Below, piece by piece: positions 10,391-17,122 of a stretch of DNA of 41,856 nt. Origin of the DNA: an uncultured Eubacteriales bacterium. Its GTDB lineage: Bacteria > Bacillota > Clostridia > Christensenellales > CAG-138. The stretch spans positions 1 to 41,856 of the forward strand of contig CACXMS010000013.1 of the NCBI GenBank assembly GCA_902768795.1, in the 5' to 3' direction. The notes below the pieces were generated by a model. It was not told where the DNA came from and searched no databases. It saw nothing but the letters and a program-made list of their open reading frames with translations. The translations under genes were made by a program, and so were the position numbers. Within the stretch, counting starts at the first letter, position 1, and each line of letters opens with the position of its first letter.

Positions 10391-10430
10391 ATGTTGAAAA
10401 AAGCCCCAAATACGGGGGATATTTCAACAT
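10391..10430 (-). promoter_or_regulatory. Second inverted repeat upstream of the giant adhesin gene
   Basis: ATGTTGAAA (10391-10399) and TTTCAACAT (10422-10430) form a 9-base perfect repeat, with CCCC/GGGG arms nested inside (10404-10407 and 10414-10417). On the minus strand the inner stem is followed by CTTTTTT, so it can also be read as a weak terminator. No convincing -35/-10 pair was found for the adhesin gene. Confidence 0.45.
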
Positions 10431-10555
10431 ACGCGTTTTTCGTGTAAACGGAAAAAACAGGCCGTTTTTGCCCGGTCTATAAAGTCTACCTTTTGAACCG
10501 GTTTTCAGAAATAATATTTCAGCCGGGAAGGGCGTTTCCCGCGCCAACACAGAAG

Positions 10556-10582
10556 CGCGGCGGCCGCATTGCGGCCGCCGCG
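10556..10582 (-). terminator. GC-rich hairpin after the hom-asd-ACT unit
   Basis: CGCGGCGGCCGC and GCGGCCGCCGCG form a perfect 12-base stem with a three-base loop, 14 bases beyond the stop of the ACT gene. A clear T-run is missing, so termination is inferred from stem strength and position. Confidence 0.5.
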
Positions 10583-10596
10583 AAAAGGGAGCTCGA

Positions 10597-11037
10597 TCAG
10601 CCCGCCAGAATCTCGAAGCGGACGACGCCGTCGAGCGTGGACGCCGCGGTCAGCAGCGCTTCGAGCGGTTCCGGCATGCCGCTTGTTTCGGCGGCGACCG
10701 TCACGGCCGCGCAGCCGTCGGTCGGAATGCTCTGGTTGATCGTGAGGATGTTTGCGCCGGACGACGCAAAAACCTTCAGCAGATTCGACAGCACGCCCGA
10801 CCGGTTCTTTAAAAGCGCATAAAACGTGACGATGCGCTCGGTCTTAAGATCGGTAAACGGCTGAATCGCGTCGCGGTACTTATAAAACGCGCTGCGGCTG
10901 ATGCCGACGGTGCGCGCCGCCTCGCCCGCCGTGGATACCTCGCCCGCGCGGAGCAGGCGATTCGCTTCCGCGACTTTCAGAAATACGTCCGGCAGAACCT
11001 CCGCCGCCACGAGATAATATCCGGTCTTTGCTTCCAT
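10597..11037 (-). CDS. ACT-domain protein with HTH-like N-terminus (UPF0735/PheB type)
   Basis: A 146-residue protein. The first half has a helix-turn-helix-like stretch, STAGEAARTVGISRSAFYKY (about residues 36-55). The second half (about 68-145) is an ACT domain, with the pattern IVTFYALLKNRSGVLSNLLK and a GANILTINQS strand. This layout fits the UPF0735 family, often named PheB. ACT domains bind amino acids, so a role as an amino-acid-sensing regulator or allosteric partner is likely. It is last in the unit hom-asd-ACT, 27 bases after asd, with an AAGGAGG ribosome site. Because homoserine dehydrogenase here lacks its own ACT domain, this protein could supply feedback sensing; that is inference. 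A chorismate mutase role, as the PheB name implies, is not supported by the context. Confidence 0.85.
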   Translation of the reverse strand: MEAKTGYYLVAAEVLPDVFLKVAEANRLLRAGEVSTAGEAARTVGISRSAFYKYRDAIQPFTDLKTERIVTFYALLKNRSGVLSNLLKVFASSGANILTINQSIPTDGCAAVTVAAETSGMPEPLEALLTAASTLDGVVRFEILAG

Positions 11038-11064
11038 AATGCGCCGCCTCCTTCAATTCCTTTC

Positions 11065-12063
11065 TTACAACAGCAGTTCCGCGATCTGCACCGCGTTCGT
11101 CGCCGCGCCCTTTCGCACCTGGTCGCCGCAGCACCAGAGATTCAGGCCGCGCGGATCGGTCAGATCGTCGCGGATGCGGCCGACAAACACAAGATCCTGA
11201 TCCGACGTATCGAGCGGCATCGGATAGATCTTGTTTTTCAGATCGTCGACCAGTTTGCAGCCCGGCGCCGCCGCGATCAGTTCCCTTGCGCGCTCGACGG
11301 AAATCTTTTCCTTCGTCCGCAGCACGACGGAAACGCTGTGGCTCCGCACGACCGGCACGCGCACGCAGGTGCAGCTGACCAAAAGCTCCGGCAGGTGCAT
11401 GATCTTGCGCCCCTCGTTCTGCATCTTCATTTCCTCGGACGTGTAGCCCATAAACGCTTCGCCGCCGATCTGCGGAATCACGTTGTACGCAATCTGATAC
11501 TGGAACACCTTCGGTTCATACGTTTCGCCCTTCGAGAGCGCGTCGACCTCGGCCATCAGCTCCTTCGGGCCGGCCGCTCCCGCGCCGCTCGTCGCCTGAT
11601 ACGAGGACGCGATGATCGTTTCGATCGGGCTTTCCTTCCGCAGCGCGTTGATCGCAACGAGCGTCACGATCGTCGTGCAGTTCGGGTTCGAAATGATCCC
11701 GCCATGCCATTTGACGTCCTCCGGATTGATCTCGGGAATCACGAGCGGGACCTTGGGATCGAGCCGGAACGCCGAAGAATTGTCGACAAACACCGCCCCC
11801 GCGCGCTTGATCGCCGGCGCGAACCGCATTGCGATATCGTTTTCCGCCGCGCCGAGTACAATATCCAGCCCGTCGAACGCGCTGTCGCTCGCTTCCACGA
11901 TCGTACACTCTTTGCCGCAAAAAATAAGTTTCTTGCCCGCGCTTCTGCCCGAGGCGATCGGACGCAGCTTTGAAACCGGGAAATTGCGCTCCGCAAGAAT
12001 CTTCATCATTTCCTGTCCGACGGCGCCCGTCGCGCCGAGAATACCGACTTTTACCTGTTTCAT
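11065..12063 (-). CDS. asd: Aspartate-semialdehyde dehydrogenase
   Basis: Reduces aspartyl phosphate to aspartate semialdehyde with NADPH, the step shared by the lysine, threonine and methionine routes; cytosolic. The 332-residue length is normal. The N-terminal nucleotide loop GATGAVG is at about residues 10-16. The catalytic cysteine is C129 in SNPNCTT, and a RVPV..SHS motif near 240 supplies the conserved histidine region. It sits 25 bases after hom with an AAAGGAG site and is followed by the ACT/HTH gene, so the three are probably one transcript. No aspartokinase gene is in the window. Confidence 0.95.
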   Translation of the reverse strand: MKQVKVGILGATGAVGQEMMKILAERNFPVSKLRPIASGRSAGKKLIFCGKECTIVEASDSAFDGLDIVLGAAENDIAMRFAPAIKRAGAVFVDNSSAFRLDPKVPLVIPEINPEDVKWHGGIISNPNCTTIVTLVAINALRKESPIETIIASSYQATSGAGAAGPKELMAEVDALSKGETYEPKVFQYQIAYNVIPQIGGEAFMGYTSEEMKMQNEGRKIMHLPELLVSCTCVRVPVVRSHSVSVVLRTKEKISVERARELIAAAPGCKLVDDLKNKIYPMPLDTSDQDLVFVGRIRDDLTDPRGLNLWCCGDQVRKGAATNAVQIAELLL

Positions 12064-12088
12064 TTTATCACTCCTTTTGAGAATCGTA

Positions 12089-13198
12089 TCAGATCATGCC
12101 GTACGGCAGATACGCAAGCAGCGCGGTCTGCTCGACGGTTTTCAATGCGGCGAACGCCTCGAACGCTTCCTCGGCGGTCGCCATGCGAATCGTGTACTGT
12201 CCGAAGCTGCGGAACAGCCATGCGCCTTCGGTCGCATCGTTGTTCACCCGGCATGCGGCGGGCCGCTTTTCGTCATAGAACGAAGGGCTTTCGGCATGGA
12301 TCGAAAGGCAGTCCGCGATCACATTCGACGCGGTTGCCCAGCCGCCTGCGCCCGCGCCCGAAAAGCTCTGTTTACCGATGCGCTCGGCATACAGCGAAAC
12401 GAGATTCGCGCTGCCGTTCGTATGCGCTTCGGCGGTATAAGCCGGAAACAGCGTCGGACAGACAAACGCGGAAACCGCGTTGTTTTGCCGCGATGAACGC
12501 GCGGTCAGTTTCCAGACGAGGCCGCGTTCGCGCCCCCACGCGATATCGCTTGCCGTGATCGACGAAATGCCGACGCACGGAATCTCCTGTTCCTTCAGGG
12601 AAACGCCGAACGCAAGGTTCGCGGAAAGCACAAGTTTTCGGCGCGCGTCGAACCCTTCGACGTCGTCGGTCGGGTCCGCTTCCGCATAGCCGAGCTCCTG
12701 CGCTTCCTTCAAAACGTCGCCGTACTCGGCGTAACGCGCGGTCATTTCGGAAAGCATGTAGTTCGTCGTGCCGTTCAGAATCCCCTCGACCGCGTTGATC
12801 CGGTCCATCGACGACGCGCGCGCCAGCGAGGAAAGCCACGGAATGCCGCCGCCCGCCGCCGCCGTGCAGCGGAGGCAGACGCCGTGCCGTTTGGCAAGGC
12901 CGATGAGCTCGCGGTAATACGCGCCCATGACGGCTTTGTTCGCGGTAACGACATGCTTTCCGGCCCGCAGCGCCGCGACAATATATTCGTATGCCGGGTG
13001 AATGCCGCCGATCAGTTCGACAACCGTATCGATCGCGGAATCGCGCACGATCGCTTCGTAATCGGAGGTGACGCGGCACGTCAGTCCCGCGCGCGGACGG
13101 CGCGACAGCAGCGTCGCCACCGACAGCGACGGCTGTTCCTCCGTCATCCGATAAAAATGCGAACCGACCGTTCCAAACCCCAGCAATCCGATCTTCAT
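12089..13198 (-). CDS. hom: Homoserine dehydrogenase, short form without ACT domain
   Basis: Reduces aspartate semialdehyde to homoserine. The start at 13198 gives MKIGLLGFGTVG, the family's N-terminal Rossmann motif; the reading frame stays open upstream to 13363 but that part shows no homology. The protein is 369 residues. The conserved motif GGIPWLSSLA and the NGTTNYML segment near residue 160 support the assignment, and ADPTDDVEGFDARRK is the substrate-binding region. Many Firmicutes enzymes are 400-430 residues because of a C-terminal ACT domain; that domain is absent here. The ribosome site AGAGG is about 12 bases from the ATG, longer than usual. It opens the minus-strand unit hom-asd-ACT and diverges from thrC across 175 bases. 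Confidence 0.93.
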   Translation of the reverse strand: MKIGLLGFGTVGSHFYRMTEEQPSLSVATLLSRRPRAGLTCRVTSDYEAIVRDSAIDTVVELIGGIHPAYEYIVAALRAGKHVVTANKAVMGAYYRELIGLAKRHGVCLRCTAAAGGGIPWLSSLARASSMDRINAVEGILNGTTNYMLSEMTARYAEYGDVLKEAQELGYAEADPTDDVEGFDARRKLVLSANLAFGVSLKEQEIPCVGISSITASDIAWGRERGLVWKLTARSSRQNNAVSAFVCPTLFPAYTAEAHTNGSANLVSLYAERIGKQSFSGAGAGGWATASNVIADCLSIHAESPSFYDEKRPAACRVNNDATEGAWLFRSFGQYTIRMATAEEAFEAFAALKTVEQTALLAYLPYGMI

Positions 13199-13271
13199 TC
13201 CGTAAAAAAACCTCTTTCCCGACCCTGCGCGATCGCTCGCCGAAAGTCGATTGTCCGTCCTGGAAAAACAC

Positions 13272-13300
13272 TTGACTTTTGTACGAAAACAATATATCAT
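13272..13300 (+). promoter_or_regulatory. Promoter of thrC-thrH
   Basis: TTGACT (13272-13277) and TATCAT (13295-13300) are separated by 17 bases, a good sigma-A type pair. The 70-base leader holds a short hairpin, TGCGGC (13335-13340) with GCCGCA (13352-13357), before the GGAGG at 13365. No T-box or terminator was seen in it. Confidence 0.8.
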
Positions 13301-13373
13301 AGGGGACACAAAAAAACAAGTATTTTTTTCGTGTTGCGGCGCTTTTGCATTGCCGCAGCGCATCGGAGGCAGG

Positions 13374-14861
13374 ATGGATTATCAGAGCACGCGCAGCGAC
13401 CGGATCCGCGCAAACGCCGCGGAAGCGATATTGGACGGGCTTGCGCCTGACGGCGGACTTTACAGTATGCCGGATTTTGCGGGAATCGACCTCGACTGGA
13501 AAGCGGTTCTTGCGATGGACACGTTCGGCATGGCGACGGAAATTCTTTCGGCGCTTCTCCCTTCGTTCTCAAAGCCGGAGATGGCGGATCTGGTCCAAAA
13601 GGCCTACGCGGGCAAGTTTGAAACCGACGCGCTCACGCCGACCGTTCCGGTCGGGGACGATACGATTCTGGAGTTGTTCCGCGGGCCGACGAGCGCGTTC
13701 AAGGACGTGGCGCTTTCGATGCTGCCGCAGCTTATGACCGCCGCGCGGCAAAAATGCGGCGTTTCGGACGAGATTCTGATCCTCACCGCGACGAGCGGCG
13801 ATACCGGCAAAGCCGCGATGGAGGGATTCTGCGACGTGCCGGGCACGCGCATCATCGTCTTTTATCCGTACGGCGGCGTCAGCGCGGTGCAGCAGGCCCA
13901 GATGGCGACGCAGGCCGGGCGGAACGTCTGCGTCTGCGCGGTGCGCGGCAATTTTGACGACGCGCAGACCGGCGTCAAAAACATCTTTGCGTCGGTCTCC
14001 GAAAAAGGACTTCTGAGCGGCCGCGGCGTGCGCCTTTCGAGCGCAAACTCGATCAACATCGGGCGGCTCGCGCCGCAGGTCGTCTATTATTTTCGCGCGT
14101 ACGCCGATCTTGTGCAGGCAGGGCGCATCGCGATCGGGGATCCGGTGGACTTTGTCGTTCCGACAGGCAATTTCGGCGACATCCTCGCCGGGTATTTTGC
14201 AAAGCGGCTCGGGCTGCCGGTCGGCAGGCTCGTTTGCGCCTCCAACGCGAACAACATCCTGACCGATTTTCTGCACACCGGCCGTTACGACCGCAACCGT
14301 CCGTTCTACAAAACCGTTTCCCCCTCGATGGATATTCTCGTTTCGAGCAACCTCGAGCGGCTTCTGTTCCTGCTTTCCGGCGACGCGGCGCTTGTGAAGG
14401 ATCTGATGGAGCGGCTGCGCGCCGACGGAGCGTATGAAGTCCCGGCCGACCTGAAAGCGAAACTCGACGCGATCTTCTGGGCGGGCTGCTGCGACGACGC
14501 CGGCACGAAAGCCGCGATCGGGCAGGTGTTCCGTACATACGGCTACCTTTGCGACACGCACACCGCAGTCGCATGGTCCGTCGCGCAGCAGTACAAGGCG
14601 GCCGAGCCATCGCACGCGCCGGTTGTGATCCTTTCCACCGCTTCTCCGTATAAATTCCCCGCCGCCGTGCTGGAAGCGATCGGGGAGACGGAAGCCGGCG
14701 ACGAATTTGCGGTTATGGACCGCGTACATGCGATCACCGGCATTCCGGTTCCGAAGAACCTTGCGAACCTGAAGGAACGCCCCGTTCGGCACAGGGATGT
14801 GATCGATCGCAGCGAGATGCTGAATTACGTGCTGGAAAAAGCGACGAAGAAGGAGTGGTAA
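13374..14861 (+). CDS. thrC: Threonine synthase
   Basis: Converts O-phosphohomoserine to threonine with pyridoxal phosphate. The 495-residue protein has the N-terminal lid typical of the longer bacterial form (about 1-85), then GPTSAFKD, in which K110 is the expected cofactor lysine. ATSGDTGKAAM and the VPTGNFGD loop bind the phosphates. The start at 13374 is chosen because GGAGG lies four bases upstream and the protein begins MDYQSTR, a usual start for this family; the frame is open further upstream but without homology. It is followed after one base by thrH, so translation is coupled. It has its own promoter and diverges from hom. Confidence 0.95.
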   Translation: MDYQSTRSDRIRANAAEAILDGLAPDGGLYSMPDFAGIDLDWKAVLAMDTFGMATEILSALLPSFSKPEMADLVQKAYAGKFETDALTPTVPVGDDTILELFRGPTSAFKDVALSMLPQLMTAARQKCGVSDEILILTATSGDTGKAAMEGFCDVPGTRIIVFYPYGGVSAVQQAQMATQAGRNVCVCAVRGNFDDAQTGVKNIFASVSEKGLLSGRGVRLSSANSINIGRLAPQVVYYFRAYADLVQAGRIAIGDPVDFVVPTGNFGDILAGYFAKRLGLPVGRLVCASNANNILTDFLHTGRYDRNRPFYKTVSPSMDILVSSNLERLLFLLSGDAALVKDLMERLRADGAYEVPADLKAKLDAIFWAGCCDDAGTKAAIGQVFRTYGYLCDTHTAVAWSVAQQYKAAEPSHAPVVILSTASPYKFPAAVLEAIGETEAGDEFAVMDRVHAITGIPVPKNLANLKERPVRHRDVIDRSEMLNYVLEKATKKEW

Positions 14862-14862
14862 G

Positions 14863-15462
14863 ATGAACCTTGTCTGTCTCGATATGGAAGGCGTGCTGAC
14901 GCCCGAAATCTGGATCGAATTCTCCCGCGTGAGCGGGATCCCGGAGCTTTGCCGCACCACGCGCGACGAACCGGACTACGGCAAGCTGATGCGCTGGCGT
15001 ATCGGCATCCTGAAAGAGCACGGACTTGGGCTGAAGGAAATCCGGGAGGTGATCCGAAGAATCGATCCGCTGCCCGGCGCAAAGGAATTTCTTGACGCGC
15101 TGCGCCGCGAAACGCAGGCGATCATTCTCAGCGACACGTTTGAGGAATTCGCAATGCCGCTGATGGAAAAGCTCGGTTTCCCGACAATCTTCTGCAATTC
15201 GCTCGTCGTTGCCGAAAGCGGAGAAATCACGGGGTTTTCAATGCGCGTGAGCGATTCGAAGCGCTCGACCGTGCGCGCGCTGCAGTCGGTCGGGTTCGAA
15301 ACGATCGCGGTCGGGGACAGCTACAACGACCTCGGCATGATCCGCGCCAGTAAGGCCGGCGTCCTGTTCCGCAGCACCGAGGCCATCAAGGCTTCCAATC
15401 CGGACCTCCCCGCGTGCGACGATTACGCAACGCTGCTGGACGAAATCCGTAAGGCGCTTTGA
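14863..15462 (+). CDS. thrH: ThrH: phosphoserine phosphatase / homoserine phosphotransferase
   Basis: A 199-residue HAD-superfamily enzyme. The opening MNLVCLDMEGVLTPEIWIEF, with D7 and E9, matches the characterised Pseudomonas ThrH, including the glutamate in place of the second aspartate of the usual DxD. Motif II is SDTF (90-93), the motif III lysine is in SDSKRS (130-135), and the metal aspartates are in GDSYND (151-156). Known ThrH moves phosphate from phosphoserine to homoserine, making O-phosphohomoserine. It begins one base after thrC, the enzyme that uses that product, so it probably replaces or supplements the ThrB kinase. No thrB is in the window. A plain serine-pathway phosphatase role is the alternative. 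Confidence 0.9.
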   Translation: MNLVCLDMEGVLTPEIWIEFSRVSGIPELCRTTRDEPDYGKLMRWRIGILKEHGLGLKEIREVIRRIDPLPGAKEFLDALRRETQAIILSDTFEEFAMPLMEKLGFPTIFCNSLVVAESGEITGFSMRVSDSKRSTVRALQSVGFETIAVGDSYNDLGMIRASKAGVLFRSTEAIKASNPDLPACDDYATLLDEIRKAL

Positions 15463-15781
15463 TCATGAAATCCGCACAGCGGATCCGGCGTGCCAAAAAC
15501 TTTTGACACGCTGATAACAGATTGACAAGAATGGGCCCTGAAGCCGGTTTCTTCTGTTGAAGGCTGTAAACAGCGGTCAATCACTTCCGGCGCTTTTTCA
15601 CCCGCCGGGTGCGCGCCGAAAGGGATCGCGCCCGACAGAAAAACCGGCTGATTTTGCGGCAAAAAACAAGGAAAAGCGCATTTTTTGCGCTTTTCTTCCT
15701 GCAAGTATTCTTTTCACAAACAGATGCCGCAAAACGGTCATGGGCCGTTTTTGACAGTCTGAAGAAGCAACCGCGCGTTGC
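15463..15781 (+). other. Intergenic region after thrH
   Basis: No gene is supported here. It contains an imperfect hairpin just after thrH, GCGTGCCAAAA (15488-15498) with TTTTGACACGC (15501-15511), one mismatch. A T-rich terminator-like stem lies at 15671-15695, and a weaker one, AAACGG with CCGTTTTT, near 15730-15752. Short frames on both strands lack ribosome sites and homology. Confidence 0.6.
15671..15695 (+). terminator. Terminator-like hairpin, thrC-thrH side
   Basis: GAAAAGCGCA and TGCGCTTTTC pair perfectly around a loop of five T, with more T in the descending arm and after it. It lies about 210 bases after the thrH stop and could work in either direction. Confidence 0.55.
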
Positions 15782-15810
15782 TTGCCGAATCACCGCCGAC
15801 GCATTATAAT
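15782..15810 (+). promoter_or_regulatory. Promoter of the XRE/zinc-ribbon gene
   Basis: TTGCCG (15782-15787) and a perfect TATAAT (15805-15810) are 17 bases apart. The gene's GGAGG is at 15833-15837. Confidence 0.8.
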
Positions 15811-15842
15811 GGAACCGAAATCAGAATCCGACGGAGGTATTT

Positions 15843-16607
15843 ATGGAAACGAAAGACGTTATTTATGAACTTCGGACAAAGAACGGGCTGTCGCAGGATG
15901 AACTGGCCGAAAAGGTCTTTGTCACCCGGCAGGCGGTGTCCCGCTGGGAGAACGGCGAAACCGTACCGAACACCGAAACGCTGAAGCGGCTTTCGGATCT
16001 CTTTTGCGTTTCCATCAATACGCTGCTCGGATCGCCGCGCCGGCTGGTCTGCCAGTGCTGCGGAATGCCGTTGGACGACGCGATCATCGGCAGAGACAAG
16101 GACGGATCGCTGAACGAGGACTACTGCAAATGGTGCTATGCCGACGGAACATACACCTACAGCAATATGGACGATCTGATCGACGTCTGCGTCAATCACA
16201 TGGTCAGCGAATCCTTTTCCGAGGAGCAGGCGCGCGCGTATATGCGGCAGATCCTGCCGACGCTGGATTACTGGAAGCGCTATAAGGAGCTTAGCGACGA
16301 CGGACAGTTCGAAGCGTTCAAGCAGCAGCTGATCGGGGAAATCAATGCTCTCGGGATCGAAGGGATGCCCAAGCTCGAAAAGCTGAACGCGCTTGTCGGG
16401 CGCTACGTGAATCTTGCGTACCCGCTGCCGAGCGGCGCGTGCGTTCCGTTTCTGCGGGATGACGCGACGTACCTTGGGAACCAGCTCGCGTCCCAATTCG
16501 GCGGAGAACGGTGCTTCGGCGTCCTGGCGAATATGGATTTCATCCTGATCTGCACCTACGGGAAGGACGGCGTCGATCCGGAGCTGGTTTTATACAAAAA
16601 GCGCTGA
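15843..16607 (+). CDS. XRE-family regulator with zinc-ribbon domain
   Basis: A 254-residue protein in three parts. Residues 5-60 are a Cro/C1-type helix-turn-helix (LSQDELAEKVFVTRQAVSRW). Residues 69-145 are a putative zinc ribbon: cysteines at 70, 72, 73, 95 and 98, with CGMPL and EDYCKWCY, match a small zinc-ribbon family often found alone in Clostridia. Residues 165-254 form a mixed region, ending ERCFGVLANMDFILICTYG, that I do not recognise. DNA binding by the first part is a safe inference; the ligand or signal is unknown. It has its own promoter and a terminator 70 bases downstream, so it is a single-gene unit. GGAGG five bases before the ATG fixes the start. Confidence 0.85.
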   Translation: METKDVIYELRTKNGLSQDELAEKVFVTRQAVSRWENGETVPNTETLKRLSDLFCVSINTLLGSPRRLVCQCCGMPLDDAIIGRDKDGSLNEDYCKWCYADGTYTYSNMDDLIDVCVNHMVSESFSEEQARAYMRQILPTLDYWKRYKELSDDGQFEAFKQQLIGEINALGIEGMPKLEKLNALVGRYVNLAYPLPSGACVPFLRDDATYLGNQLASQFGGERCFGVLANMDFILICTYGKDGVDPELVLYKKR

Positions 16608-16676
16608 GAAAGCGGGTCGCCGATAAGGCAGAAAACAAATCCAATCGGTTGTCGCAGTAAGAACAAACAAGAGTTT

Positions 16677-16708
16677 CGGAGAGAGCAGAAATGCCCTCTC
16701 CGGTTTTT
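16677..16708 (+). terminator. Terminator of the XRE/zinc-ribbon gene
   Basis: CGGAGAGAGCA (16677-16687) pairs with TGCCCTCTCCG (16692-16702) with one mismatch and a GAAA loop, followed by GTTTTT. A near-identical stem recurs at 35976-36004 on the other strand. Confidence 0.8.
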
Positions 16709-16978
16709 CTGCCTCTGCTCCTGCATCTCCGGGATTTGGGGGACGCCCTGACGAGCGGATTCTGCCAATTTGCCGACAAAAATCAATACCGGCGAATCCT
16801 CGGCAGAACATCCTCTTTTTTCAGCACCTGCCGGATTGAAATACCGGGCGGAAGGCGCTGAAGTCGGTTCAGAAGCGACAAAAACGATCTCTTTCGCTTT
16901 TGTACAGGGCAAAATGAGCATCGGGCAAATTGCAAGTCCGGACATCCGGACTCTCATTATAAGGGGTGAAAAACTATC
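16709..16978. other. Intergenic region before the uracil permease promoter
   Basis: No gene is supported. Frames on both strands are open but lack ribosome sites and recognisable homology. A short perfect palindrome, AGTCCGGA with TCCGGACT around a two-base loop, lies at 16935-16952, 27 bases before the permease -35 box, and may be an operator. Confidence 0.5.
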
Positions 16979-17007
16979 TTGACAAATCAAAAGGATCATG
17001 CTATAGT
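16979..17007 (+). promoter_or_regulatory. Promoter of the uracil permease gene
   Basis: A perfect TTGACA (16979-16984) and TATAGT (17002-17007) are 17 bases apart. Transcription would start near 17014 and give a leader of roughly 109 bases. Confidence 0.88.
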
Positions 17008-17020
17008 ACACAAAAACAAA

Positions 17021-17106
17021 TATGCTCAAAATTCGTGTGAATTTTTCGGAATCGCGGGATTCATTTTTCGTCACATACCATGCGGTATGTGATTTTTTTG
17101 AGCATA
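17021..17106 (+). promoter_or_regulatory. Structured leader (putative attenuator/riboswitch) of the uracil permease
   Basis: An 11-base perfect outer stem, TATGCTCAAAA (17021-17031) with TTTTGAGCATA (17096-17106), encloses three hairpins: AAAATTC/GAATTTT (17028-17034 and 17039-17045), GAATC/GATTC (17049-17053 and 17058-17062), and the terminator stem at 17071-17092. The first inner hairpin shares its AAAA with the outer stem, so the two compete. The 3' outer arm uses the last four T of the terminator tract. This looks like a switch between termination and readthrough. I do not see the PyrR-binding loop or the conserved core of the purine riboswitch. The effector is unknown. Confidence 0.65.
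17071..17099 (+). terminator. Intrinsic terminator inside the permease leader
   Basis: TCACATACC and GGTATGTGA form a perfect 9-base stem with an ATGC loop, followed at once by seven T. It ends 24 bases before the permease start, so full-length mRNA requires readthrough. Confidence 0.88.
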
Positions 17107-17122
17107 AGAAAAGGAGAAACGA

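Noticed and set aside
13301..13373. T-box or amino-acid riboswitch before thrC
   Set aside because: The leader is about 70 bases with one short hairpin and no terminator or T-box sequence.
16770..16982. 70-residue frame before uraA
   Set aside because: No ribosome site; its end runs into the uraA -35 box.
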